7,895 nucleotides of DNA from an uncultured Prevotellaceae bacterium (lineage in GTDB: Bacteria > Bacteroidota > Bacteroidia > Bacteroidales > Bacteroidaceae): positions 1 to 7,895 of the forward strand of contig CAMJAO010000091.1 in NCBI GenBank assembly GCA_946403615.1, given 5' to 3'. The translations under genes and the position numbers were made by a program. The notes below the pieces were generated by a model that searched no databases, was not told the origin of the DNA, and saw only the letters and a list, made by a program, of their open reading frames with translations. Each line of letters starts with the position of its first letter. Position 1 is the first letter of the stretch. Of this stretch, positions 1 to 6,681 are shown piece after piece.

Positions 1-1996
1 CGCCGATGATGACCCACGGGTTGTTGTGGCAGAAGATGCCGGCATTCTCCTTGTATCCTTCGGGGTAAGACGAAATCTCGCCCATCTCGACATGATAGGT
101 GGTGAAGGCGGGGTTGTTGAGCACGATGCCATGCTCACATTCCAGACGCTCTTTCACACTGTCGAGTGCCTTGCCTACGAGACCCTCTTCCAGACCGATG
201 CCAGCCATGGCGCACCATCCCTGCGATTCGATGAAGATTTTACCCTCCTCACACTCGTCGGAACCAATCTTATTGCCGAAGAAATCGTAAGCGCGAAGAT
301 ACCATTCGCCATCCCATCCGTGTTGTTTCACAGCCTCTTCCATCGCGTTGACGTGCTTCTGGGCGCGGTCGGCCTCCTCGTCGCGTCCGGTGCGGCGGCA
401 TAGTGCCACATAGTCCTTACCGGTGACGACAAACAGTCCGGCTATCATGACTGACTCAGCCTTCGAGCCTTCACTCTTGTTCTCGGTGGTCTGGAAACTC
501 TCATTGGGATCCCATGAGAAGCAGTTGAGGTTGAGGCAGTCGTTCCAGTCGGCACGTCCGATAAGGGGCAGACGATGTGGACCGAGGTTGTTGATCACAT
601 GGTCGAACGACACGCGAAGATGCTCAAACAATGTCACCTCGGAACCGGGCTGATTGTCGAAGGGCACCATCTCGTCGAGTATGGTGAAATCGCCCGTCTC
701 CTTGATATAAGCCACGGTGCCGAAAATGAGCCAGCAGGGATCGTCATTGAATCCGCCGCCGATATCGTTGTTACCACGCTTGGTGAGCGGCTGGTATTGA
801 TGGTAACAACCACCGTCGGGGAACTGTGTCGAGGCGATGTCAATGATGCGTTGACGGGCACGCTCAGGTATCTGATGGACAAAGCCCACGAGATCCTGAT
901 TGGAATCGCGGAATCCCATGCCACGTCCGATGCCGCTCTCGAAGAACGATGCCGAGCGCGACATACAGAAGGTGACCATGCACTGATACTGGTTCCAGAT
1001 ATTGACCATGCGGTCGAGTTTGTCATTGCCCGTCTCCACATTGTAGATATTGAGCAGGCTGTCCCAATAAGCATTGAGTTCGGCAAAGGCTGCGTCCACT
1101 TTTTCTGTTGTGTCGAAACATGCCAACATGGCTTTCGCCTTGTCTTTGTTGATGACCTGATGTGCAGCGAATTTCTCCTCCTGTTCGTTTTCAACATAAC
1201 CCAAAAGGAAGATGAAATCTTTAGCCTCGCCCGGTTGCAGCGTCACCTCGATGTAATGTGAGGCGATGGGGCTCCAGCCGTGGGCATGACTGTTGCGCGG
1301 ACGGCCTTCCATCACAGCGTCAGGACAGGCAAACTCGTTGTACAATCCGATGAAAGTCTCGCGGTCGGTGTCGAAGCCCTGCACCGGCACATTCACTCCA
1401 TAGAAGGCATAATGATTGCGGCGCTCGCGATATTCAGTCTTGTGATAGATGACCGAGCCCTCGATCTCCACCTCGCCGGTCGAGAAATTGCGCTGGAAGT
1501 TCTCCATGTCGGTGGCGGCATTCCACAGACACCACTCCTCGAATGAGAAGAGTTTGATGGATTTCACGTCCTTCGATTCGTTCTTGAGCGTGAGTTTCTG
1601 CACCTCGCCCCAGGTCTTGAGCGGCACGAAGAAGAGGATGCTGGCCTCTACCCCATCCTTCCGTCCGGTGATGCGTGTGTAGTTCATACCATGACGGCAC
1701 TCATAGAAATCGAGCGGCGTCTTACAGGGTTTCCATCCCGGCGACCATACGGTATCACCGTCTTTGATGTAGAAATAGCGTCCTCCATTGTCCATCGGCA
1801 CCCCGTTGTAACGGTAACGTGTCAAACGGCGGAATTTCGCGTCTTTGTAGAAGGAATATCCTCCGGCGGTGTTGGAAATGAGCGAGAAGAAATCTTCATT
1901 GCCCAGATAGTTAATCCACGGCCACGGTGTCTGCGGGTCGGTAATGACATATTCGCGATGCTCATCATCGAAATGTCCGTACTTTTTGTTGGTCAT
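1..1996 (-). CDS. Cellobiose phosphorylase, GH94 family (3' end outside window)
   Basis: Cytoplasmic enzyme that splits cellobiose with phosphate, giving alpha-glucose 1-phosphate and glucose and so saving one ATP per disaccharide. The reading frame is open without a stop for 665 codons from the ATG at 1996 to the window edge. From memory it tracks clostridial cellobiose phosphorylase closely: YVITDPQTPWPWINYLG near the start, NFQRNFSTGEVEIEGSVIYH in the N-terminal beta-sandwich, FESGIGRGMGFRDSNQD at residues 352-368, GRADWNDC around 481-487 (this motif holds the family's general-acid Asp), and FCHNN with His657, matching a phosphate-site histidine. The family is about 810 residues long, so roughly 145 C-terminal residues lie beyond position 1. 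There is no signal peptide, as expected for an intracellular phosphorylase. It has its own promoter about 35 bases upstream. Cellodextrin phosphorylase is the nearest alternative, but the match to cellobiose phosphorylases is much closer. Confidence 0.96.
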   Translation of the reverse strand, partial: MTNKKYGHFDDEHREYVITDPQTPWPWINYLGNEDFFSLISNTAGGYSFYKDAKFRRLTRYRYNGVPMDNGGRYFYIKDGDTVWSPGWKPCKTPLDFYECRHGMNYTRITGRKDGVEASILFFVPLKTWGEVQKLTLKNESKDVKSIKLFSFEEWCLWNAATDMENFQRNFSTGEVEIEGSVIYHKTEYRERRNHYAFYGVNVPVQGFDTDRETFIGLYNEFACPDAVMEGRPRNSHAHGWSPIASHYIEVTLQPGEAKDFIFLLGYVENEQEEKFAAHQVINKDKAKAMLACFDTTEKVDAAFAELNAYWDSLLNIYNVETGNDKLDRMVNIWNQYQCMVTFCMSRSASFFESGIGRGMGFRDSNQDLVGFVHQIPERARQRIIDIASTQFPDGGCYHQYQPLTKRGNNDIGGGFNDDPCWLIFGTVAYIKETGDFTILDEMVPFDNQPGSEVTLFEHLRVSFDHVINNLGPHRLPLIGRADWNDCLNLNCFSWDPNESFQTTENKSEGSKAESVMIAGLFVVTGKDYVALCRRTGRDEEADRAQKHVNAMEEAVKQHGWDGEWYLRAYDFFGNKIGSDECEEGKIFIESQGWCAMAGIGLEEGLVGKALDSVKERLECEHGIVLNNPAFTTYHVEMGEISSYPEGYKENAGIFCHNNPWVIIG

Positions 1997-2032
1997 AAAT
2001 GTATGTTTATTGGGTTTTTCACTATTTAGGTG

Positions 2033-2064
2033 CAAAGATATAAAAAAATGAGAGCAGAACAAAA
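2033..2064 (-). promoter_or_regulatory. Bacteroidota-type promoter for the cellobiose phosphorylase gene
   Basis: On the minus strand a -7 element TATCTTTG (2040 to 2033) fits the Bacteroidota consensus TAnnTTTG. It is preceded, after a 19-base spacer, by a -33 element TTTTG (2064 to 2060). Transcription should start near 2027, giving a leader of about 30 bases before the ATG at 1996. Seen directly: the two motifs and their spacing. Inferred: activity and the start point. Confidence 0.8.
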
Positions 2065-2081
2065 GAAAGTATTCTTTTTTC

Positions 2082-2101
2082 TATGGTTTGCTTTATGGTT
2101 T
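2082..2101. promoter_or_regulatory. Direct repeat upstream of the cellobiose phosphorylase promoter, possible activator site
   Basis: The octamer TATGGTTT occurs twice (2082-2089 and 2094-2101), with start points 12 bases apart. On the minus strand this reads AAACCATA twice, and it ends about 18 bases upstream of the -33 element. Placement and direct-repeat form suit a transcriptional activator, but no regulator gene is in the window and the repeat could be chance in AT-rich DNA. Confidence 0.35.
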
Positions 2102-2121
2102 TTCACGAACAGGTATGAAAA

Positions 2122-2150
2122 CGTATCATAATTCTCTTTCCCTTGATACG
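2122..2150. repeat. 7-bp inverted repeat in the gap before the cellobiose phosphorylase gene
   Basis: CGTATCA (2122-2128) is mirrored by TGATACG (2144-2150) around a 15-base AT-rich centre. No T-run follows on either strand, so it does not look like a terminator. A protein-binding site is possible. It lies between the esterase terminator and the cellobiose phosphorylase promoter. Confidence 0.4.
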
Positions 2151-2162
2151 AAATCGGAATAG

Positions 2163-2200
2163 AAAAAAAGGAATTCCGGACAACCGAAATTGCCCGGAAT
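2163..2200 (-). terminator. Intrinsic terminator after the carboxylesterase gene
   Basis: On the minus strand ATTCCGG (2200 to 2194) pairs with CCGGAAT (2179 to 2173). An inner CAA/TTG extension follows one mismatch and leaves a six-base loop. The stem is followed by a seven-base T-run (2169 to 2163). It starts 20 bases after the esterase stop codon and separates that gene from the cellobiose phosphorylase unit. Confidence 0.8.
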
Positions 2201-2220
2201 CTCCAATGTGGTTTTCTTTC

Positions 2221-3849
2221 TTACTTTTCAGCCTGTTTCCGTCGGAATTCATCCAACTGGCGGAAGCAATGCTTGTCGATGATTTCTTCAAGGGCGCGGT
2301 CGGGATTGTGGGTGATGCGGCAGTCATGGTCGAAAATCATCATTTCACCATTTTCCGGTGTGTAGGGATGCCAGAGAGGAATGCCGGGCGTATTGGGATC
2401 GCCAGTGTGTGCGAACTGTGCCCAAACACGGCTCATGCGGTCGGCCAATTGCTGGTCAGCAGCGGTGGCTTCAGGCAGTTCGTTTTTGCCGTGGCGTAGA
2501 GTGTTAAAACAGAATTTCAGTTCATGACCATGCACGGAGCCTTGATTGACGGGCGAGCGCCAAGTGAACATATACATGAAAGTCTTCGCTGGGCGGTGCG
2601 TGGCAATGTGGTCGGCAGTGATGATGGTCTTCGGACGGAAGAGCCAGTCGATGCTCAGCCAGTCTTGCGGTGTACGGTCGGGATAGGTTGTCTTGAACGT
2701 ACGAATGTAGTTGTCGGTATCGTCGCCGAATGTCTTTTGAAGAGCGTCGCGGGCCTCCGCCTCAGTCATCGGACGGTCATATGACAACCGCTGCAGTTCG
2801 TTGAACGTAGTGCCAATGAGGACGGGAATATCGTCGGAGATGGCGGCAAAGCCAGGCTGGAACGGCTGTTGCAGCAGATTGACACCGTCGGGTGAGGGAC
2901 CGAAACCCCACATCATGGGTGTTCCGGGCGCACGTGTGCCGATGCTGGCGGCCATGGCCCGTTGTCCGGCGGCATAGAGAGTGTCGTAAGGCACATCGTT
3001 GATGCGCTCGATGTGTGCCGCGTCGATGCCCAATTCACGCAATACTGCTTGGCCCAACTCCTCGCTCATGCTCTTGGTGTTCACATTGAGGATGGTGCCG
3101 CTCATGATGATGGCCTTATGGAACAATCCATGCGCGGCGGGCATACAGAGGAGCGTGCCGACCTTGCCTCCCCCACCCGACTCGCCAAAGATGGTCACGT
3201 TCGTGGGGTCGCCACCAAACTGCCGTATGTTGTCGCGCACCCATTGCAAGGCCGCCACCACATCGAGCATGCCGACGTTGGCCGATTCCTTGTATCGTGG
3301 TGAACAGGCGCTGAGATCGAGGAATCCGAGGATATTGAGCCGGTGATTGAGACCGACCACCACCACATCATTTTGCGCCAAACTCATGCCAGGATTCCAC
3401 GCCGAGGTGCCGGAATCGAAACCGCCGCCATGCAACCACACCATCACGGGTTTGTTGGCATGTAAGTCGGTGGTCCATACATTGAGCACCGTACATTGTT
3501 CCGACATCTCGTCCTCGCCGAGTTTTCTGCCGTATACCCGTTGCATGGCTTGCGGTCCCCATTTATTACAGTCGCGTATGCCCGACCAAGGTTTCACGGT
3601 TTTTGGTGGCATGAATCGCTCGGTCTGAGCATAGGGGATGCCCAAGAAAGCGATGCTGCCTTCCTGATTGAAACCACGGACCATGCCCGAGGAGATTTTC
3701 ACCACATAATTGTCAGTATCCTGCGCATGAAGTGCAACGGAGAATATTAGGGAAATAAAAAAGAGGAGGAGTCTCCCCCAGCCCCCCTCCGAATGAAGGG
3801 GAAAACCAGTTGGGGTTGAAGTCGCTGTTTTCATTGCGGTTTTATGCAT
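2221..3849 (-). CDS. Secreted type B carboxylesterase (alpha/beta hydrolase)
   Basis: Serine ester hydrolase of the carboxylesterase type B family (para-nitrobenzyl esterase and cholinesterase relatives), 542 residues, near the usual size. Visible features: oxyanion-hole motif HGGGF (140-144); nucleophile elbow GESGG with Ser224; acidic triad residue Glu351 in TTFNE; catalytic His440 in SVHGHELKF. A hydrophobic stretch at about 27-39 ending ALHAQ looks like a signal peptide with cleavage near residue 42, so the enzyme should act in the periplasm or outside. The natural substrate cannot be read from the sequence; plant cell wall acyl esters are one option. The start may be Met1 (3849) or Met6 (3834, MKTATST); the second is more like a normal signal peptide start. 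The n-region is oddly long and is encoded by a GC-rich palindromic repeat. It lies 44 bases after the radical SAM gene with no promoter seen, so it is probably the last gene of that operon. Confidence 0.94.
   Translation of the reverse strand: MHKTAMKTATSTPTGFPLHSEGGWGRLLLFFISLIFSVALHAQDTDNYVVKISSGMVRGFNQEGSIAFLGIPYAQTERFMPPKTVKPWSGIRDCNKWGPQAMQRVYGRKLGEDEMSEQCTVLNVWTTDLHANKPVMVWLHGGGFDSGTSAWNPGMSLAQNDVVVVGLNHRLNILGFLDLSACSPRYKESANVGMLDVVAALQWVRDNIRQFGGDPTNVTIFGESGGGGKVGTLLCMPAAHGLFHKAIIMSGTILNVNTKSMSEELGQAVLRELGIDAAHIERINDVPYDTLYAAGQRAMAASIGTRAPGTPMMWGFGPSPDGVNLLQQPFQPGFAAISDDIPVLIGTTFNELQRLSYDRPMTEAEARDALQKTFGDDTDNYIRTFKTTYPDRTPQDWLSIDWLFRPKTIITADHIATHRPAKTFMYMFTWRSPVNQGSVHGHELKFCFNTLRHGKNELPEATAADQQLADRMSRVWAQFAHTGDPNTPGIPLWHPYTPENGEMMIFDHDCRITHNPDRALEEIIDKHCFRQLDEFRRKQAEK
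3762..3807 (-). repeat. GC-rich palindromic repeat inside the esterase signal-peptide coding region
   Basis: The DNA is strikingly C-rich on the plus strand and contains a tight hairpin: CCCCTCC (3784-3790), loop GAAT, GAAGGGG (3795-3801). In the minus-strand RNA it is a seven-pair stem with one G-U pair. The flanking CTCCCCCAGCCCCCC tract resembles short dispersed palindromic elements I recall from Prevotella and other Bacteroidota genomes. It is translated in frame as residues of about 15-30 of the esterase. The edges are approximate and the repeat-family assignment is from memory. Confidence 0.55.
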
Positions 3850-3893
3850 GTTATGAGATTTATGGGAATACTATGATAAGTGGTTAGGGATGC

Positions 3894-4760
3894 CTAAACA
3901 TTTCCGAGATAGACATGGCGGATGCCGTTGTCGAGGGCGATTTGGCGGGCTTGTCGCAGGGTGCTGACAGGCGTGGGAGGGGTGTCGCTCATGCGATAGC
4001 GGGGGAAGAAACGGCTGAAGTGGAGCGGAACGTCATGCAATTGGTTGTCGGCCATCCAACGGCAGAGGGTGCGTATGCTATCAGCGTCGTCGTTGATGCC
4101 TGGTATGACCAGGTTGGTGAGTTCTATCCACACGCCAGCGTCGCGCATGGCAAGAATGGTATCGAGCACGGGCTGCAGAGAGCCTCCGCTCACCCGACGA
4201 TAGGTATTGTCGCTGAAGGACTTCAGGTCGATATTGGCGGCATCGATATAGGGCAGCAAATCGCGAAGCGGCTCCTGACAGACATAGCCCGCTGTGACAA
4301 GAATGTTCCACAATCCCTGCTCATGCGCCAACCGTGCGGTGTCGGCCATGTATTCTATCCATGTGAGCGGTTCGGTGTAGGTATAGGCGATGCCCGGGCA
4401 CCGTTGCTCAATGCAAACATCAATCACCTGTTCGGGATTGAGGTCGATGTGTCGCACCTCGGAAGGCGAGGCCTGAGAGATGTCATGGTTTTGACAATTC
4501 AGGCAGCGGAAATTGCACCCTGTGCAAGCGATGGAGAGACAAGTCGTGCCGGGATGGAAATGATAGAGCGGCTTTTTCTCTATCGGGTCAACAGCGATGG
4601 AACATGGCCGACCATAAACCTCGCTGACGAGCCGGCCATCCACATTGCGGCGACTGCGGCACAATCCCGTCTTTCCCGGGAAAATGTGGCAGTGATGGGG
4701 ACAGAGTTGGCACAACGCCACTCCGTCATCCCGCATCTGATAATATCGGCATTCGTACAT
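3894..4760 (-). CDS. amrS: AmmeMemoRadiSam system radical SAM enzyme
   Basis: Radical SAM protein of the AmmeMemoRadiSam set, related to pyruvate formate-lyase-activating enzymes; its reaction is not established to my knowledge. The 4Fe-4S motif is CNFRCLNC (Cys82, Cys86, Cys89, a Cx3Cx2C spacing). An N-terminal cysteine cluster typical of this family precedes it: CQLCPHHC (Cys17, Cys20, Cys24) and GLCRSR (Cys34). Further family motifs are DPIEKKPLYHFHPG (58-71), YTYTEPLTW (126-134) and IPGINDD (219-225). The protein has 288 residues from the ATG at 4760. The frame stays open upstream to a TTG at 4853, but the family begins close to the ECRYY segment, so 4760 is preferred. The C-terminus stops at HVYLGNV, where homologues I recall continue with an NTYCPxCG cysteine tail; that tail seems absent. 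It follows the MEMO-AMMECR1 gene by 115 bases, probably in the same operon. Confidence 0.93.
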   Translation of the reverse strand: MYECRYYQMRDDGVALCQLCPHHCHIFPGKTGLCRSRRNVDGRLVSEVYGRPCSIAVDPIEKKPLYHFHPGTTCLSIACTGCNFRCLNCQNHDISQASPSEVRHIDLNPEQVIDVCIEQRCPGIAYTYTEPLTWIEYMADTARLAHEQGLWNILVTAGYVCQEPLRDLLPYIDAANIDLKSFSDNTYRRVSGGSLQPVLDTILAMRDAGVWIELTNLVIPGINDDADSIRTLCRWMADNQLHDVPLHFSRFFPRYRMSDTPPTPVSTLRQARQIALDNGIRHVYLGNV

Positions 4761-4844
4761 AATCCAACTCACTCTGACTCTCTGAAAGGGAATATATTTC
4801 CTCTTTATTATCCTACAACGGCTTTCACCTATTGAACAGATGGG

Positions 4845-4872
4845 AACACTCAACCCTAAGCACTAAACACTC
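4845..4872. repeat. Four-unit degenerate heptamer tandem repeat
   Basis: Four head-to-tail seven-base units read AACACTC, AACCCTA, AGCACTA and AACACTC (consensus AACACTA). The tract begins three bases past the stop codon of the MEMO-AMMECR1 fusion gene and lies in the spacer before the radical SAM gene. Similar AACACTA-like tracts are, from memory, common between genes in Bacteroidota. No promoter or terminator was recognised in the 4761-4875 spacer. Confidence 0.6.
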
Positions 4873-4875
4873 GTT

Positions 4876-6441
4876 TCAGAACACGATGGCTTCGTAAACG
4901 TAAAGTTCGGCGTCGCGCCAACCGTTCCAACCGAGACCAGCCTTGTCGCGCGAGCAGTGACCGAGGAACTCCTCTTTGGTCCAGTTCACCTCGTCAGCCA
5001 CCTGGGGCAAGAAAGTGCCGCTACGGTAGCCTTTCTTGATGTAGATGCCATGGCGGTGCAACTCAAACTCGTCGATGGTTTTGATGCGACGCATCGGAGT
5101 GATGACAGAAATCTCAATGTCGGTCTTATCGAGTTCTCCACGACGCAACGGGTCGAAGCGCGGATCTTCGAAGGCGGCGGAATGTGCCATTTCGGCCACA
5201 GTCTCATACAGGGGCAGCGAACCGCTCATCAGACCAATGCAACCACGCAATTGTCCGCGCTGGGTCAGTGTGACAAAAGCACCGCATTTCTTCGTGAGTG
5301 TGGGATTGGAATCGGCGATGGCTTTACTGTCGGGACGGTAAGACTTGCCATCAAGCCCTGCCATAATGCTCTCACGGGCTATCTGCTTGAGCATGGTCTT
5401 GTCGGAATCGGTCAGGGTGAAGCCTGTGGTCAACGGTTCCGTAGCAGCGGCAGAGTTTTTTTGAGCGGAGATATTCTTCTCAGCGACTTTTCTGAGGAAT
5501 GCGAAGGCATGATAGCCCACCACCCTACGCGGATCGTGATGGTCGATGTCGCCAGAATTTTGATAGAGCAGATGTTTGATATCGTAGTTCTGGTTGAGCA
5601 TCAGCATCAACGTGATAATAGGATCCTCGCCACAAGCACTGGTCGAGAGGTTGGGAATGCCGCTGCGACGGTTCTCCTCAACTGCCAATATGAACTTTTC
5701 CACATCACCGGTCAATATGGCGTCGCGTGTCTTGCCGTCGGCCTTGTAAGCGTCTTTATAGGCGGGATAGTGTGAGAAGTCGCTGCTGATGATAAACAAG
5801 TTATCCTCGTTGAAATAAGGTTTCAACACCTCGGCCATCCGTTGCATCTGCGTGAAGTCGTTGGTGGAGATGATTATCGGAACGATAGGCGGCACTTGTT
5901 TCATGTGTCGCTGCAAGAACGGCAGTTGCACCTCGAGACAATGCTCGCGGTCATGAGCCTTCGCACGGTAAGTGAACACGCTGTCGGCCATGGTCAATTG
6001 TCGGCCCGTCTCGCGGTCCACCTTCACCTGGCCCAGCGGCGTGGCGTAATAATCGACCTCGGTATTGACCGATGCACCGTTCAACCACTCATAATGACTG
6101 GGGCCAAGCATGAAGATGCGTTTATACTGTTTGCCGCGCGGTATGGCAGCATAAGCCGAAGCCGCCACATTGCCTGAAAAATAATGGCCTGCATGGGGCA
6201 CGATGACCGCTGCCAAATTGGCATAGGAGGCGTCTTTTGCATGTCGCGCCAGATAGCCGTCCACCTCTTTGGCCAGCAGCTTGGGGTCACTCTCATAGAA
6301 ACTTCCCGCCTGTGTAGCCGGTCTGACTTTCGGTGCGGGCATTTGTTTGTCGTCGGGATTCATATTCAGCATGGATATTATGACAGCCGTGAATAACCAT
6401 CTTGCAGAGGGCAATATTTGAAACAATGTATTGAGTATCAT
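4876..6441 (-). CDS. amrB-amrA: Fused MEMO-AMMECR1 protein of the AmmeMemoRadiSam system
   Basis: A 521-residue fusion of two proteins that are often separate. The MEMO domain (about 37-318) begins at VRPATQAGSFYESDP and keeps the pocket residues: His83 in VPHAG, His116 in GPSHY, His224 in SSDFSHY and Cys270 in ACGEDP. His83, His116 and Cys270 match the metal ligands of human MEMO1. A linker rich in Ala, Ser and Lys (about 319-340) leads to the AMMECR1 domain (345-521) with LRGCIG at 398-403, AAFEDPRFDPL and IEISVITP. The partner is the radical SAM enzyme just downstream. Both domains are well conserved in bacteria, archaea and eukaryotes, but their joint chemistry is not known to me. The start is uncertain: ATG at 6441 adds a hydrophobic WLFTAVIISMLNM segment (15-27) that could be a signal anchor, while ATG at 6372 or 6363 would give a soluble protein. 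None of these starts has a clear ribosome binding site. The promoter position favours 6441 slightly. Confidence 0.94.
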   Translation of the reverse strand: MILNTLFQILPSARWLFTAVIISMLNMNPDDKQMPAPKVRPATQAGSFYESDPKLLAKEVDGYLARHAKDASYANLAAVIVPHAGHYFSGNVAASAYAAIPRGKQYKRIFMLGPSHYEWLNGASVNTEVDYYATPLGQVKVDRETGRQLTMADSVFTYRAKAHDREHCLEVQLPFLQRHMKQVPPIVPIIISTNDFTQMQRMAEVLKPYFNEDNLFIISSDFSHYPAYKDAYKADGKTRDAILTGDVEKFILAVEENRRSGIPNLSTSACGEDPIITLMLMLNQNYDIKHLLYQNSGDIDHHDPRRVVGYHAFAFLRKVAEKNISAQKNSAAATEPLTTGFTLTDSDKTMLKQIARESIMAGLDGKSYRPDSKAIADSNPTLTKKCGAFVTLTQRGQLRGCIGLMSGSLPLYETVAEMAHSAAFEDPRFDPLRRGELDKTDIEISVITPMRRIKTIDEFELHRHGIYIKKGYRSGTFLPQVADEVNWTKEEFLGHCSRDKAGLGWNGWRDAELYVYEAIVF

Positions 6442-6493
6442 ATCGGTCTTATCATGGCGTTATGGGGTGATTCATGAGTATGTTCTCAGATTG

Positions 6494-6525
6494 CAAAGAT
6501 AAAGGATTCTTTCCATATTTGCAAA
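6494..6525 (-). promoter_or_regulatory. Bacteroidota-type promoter for the MEMO-AMMECR1 operon
   Basis: On the minus strand a -7 element TATCTTTG (6501 to 6494) is preceded by TTTG (6525 to 6522) with a 20-base spacer, fitting the Bacteroidota -33/-7 pattern. The -33 element sits in the palindrome TTTGCAAA (6518-6525). The decamer TTGCAAAGAT occurs at 6491-6500 and again at 6519-6528. Transcription would start near 6488, leaving a leader of about 47 bases to the ATG at 6441. No other promoter was recognised up to the terminator at 2163-2200, so this one may serve three genes. Confidence 0.8.
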
Positions 6526-6638
6526 GATTTCGAAGGTGCTTTCAGAAAGAAATATATATTATTAATATTTCGTCAGAAAATATACCAGATAATGTCAACT
6601 TAACGGCACAATTCTTCCCTTTGTTTTATCTGAGAAAT

Positions 6639-6678
6639 CCCAATCGGCCATTAGACTAAACGCAAATAACCGATTGGG
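6639..6678. repeat. 9-bp inverted repeat with a small palindrome in its loop
   Basis: CCCAATCGG (6639-6647) is the exact reverse complement of CCGATTGGG (6670-6678), with a 22-base loop. The loop contains the odd palindrome TTAGACTAA (6651-6659). There is no T-run next to it on the minus strand, so it is not a standard terminator. It lies just past the strong terminator, about 110 bases upstream of the operon promoter's -33 element. It may be a protein-binding site, an RNA fold, or an old terminator. Confidence 0.5.
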
Positions 6679-6681
6679 GTT

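Noticed and set aside
575..1261. Plus-strand open frame of 228 codons and a minus-strand frame at 634-1197 within the cellobiose phosphorylase region
   Set aside because: The true frame is the minus-strand one ending at 1996, which matches GH94 throughout. It runs off the window edge, which can make these shadow frames look like the main ones.
1..1996. Possible frameshift or pseudogene in the cellobiose phosphorylase
   Set aside because: Codon-by-codon reading is open from the ATG to the edge, and the motifs at 550, 943 and 28 all fall in the same phase.
3915..4835. Long plus-strand open frame of 306 codons opposite the radical SAM gene
   Set aside because: It is fully antisense to a gene with clear family motifs, its translation resembles no protein I know, and it has no promoter or ribosome binding site. 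It is a shadow of codon bias on the other strand.
4761..4853. Longer N-terminus for the radical SAM protein starting at 4853
   Set aside because: That start is TTG, the added 31 residues do not resemble the family, and the conserved region begins right after the ATG at 4760.
4957..5775. Plus-strand open frame of 272 codons opposite the MEMO-AMMECR1 gene
   Set aside because: Antisense to a well-supported gene, with no recognisable domain; the same bias explains it.
6474..6659. Small plus-strand open frame of 61 codons in the 313-base gap
   Set aside because: It overlaps the minus-strand promoter and AT-rich leader, has a low-complexity translation and no supporting signals.
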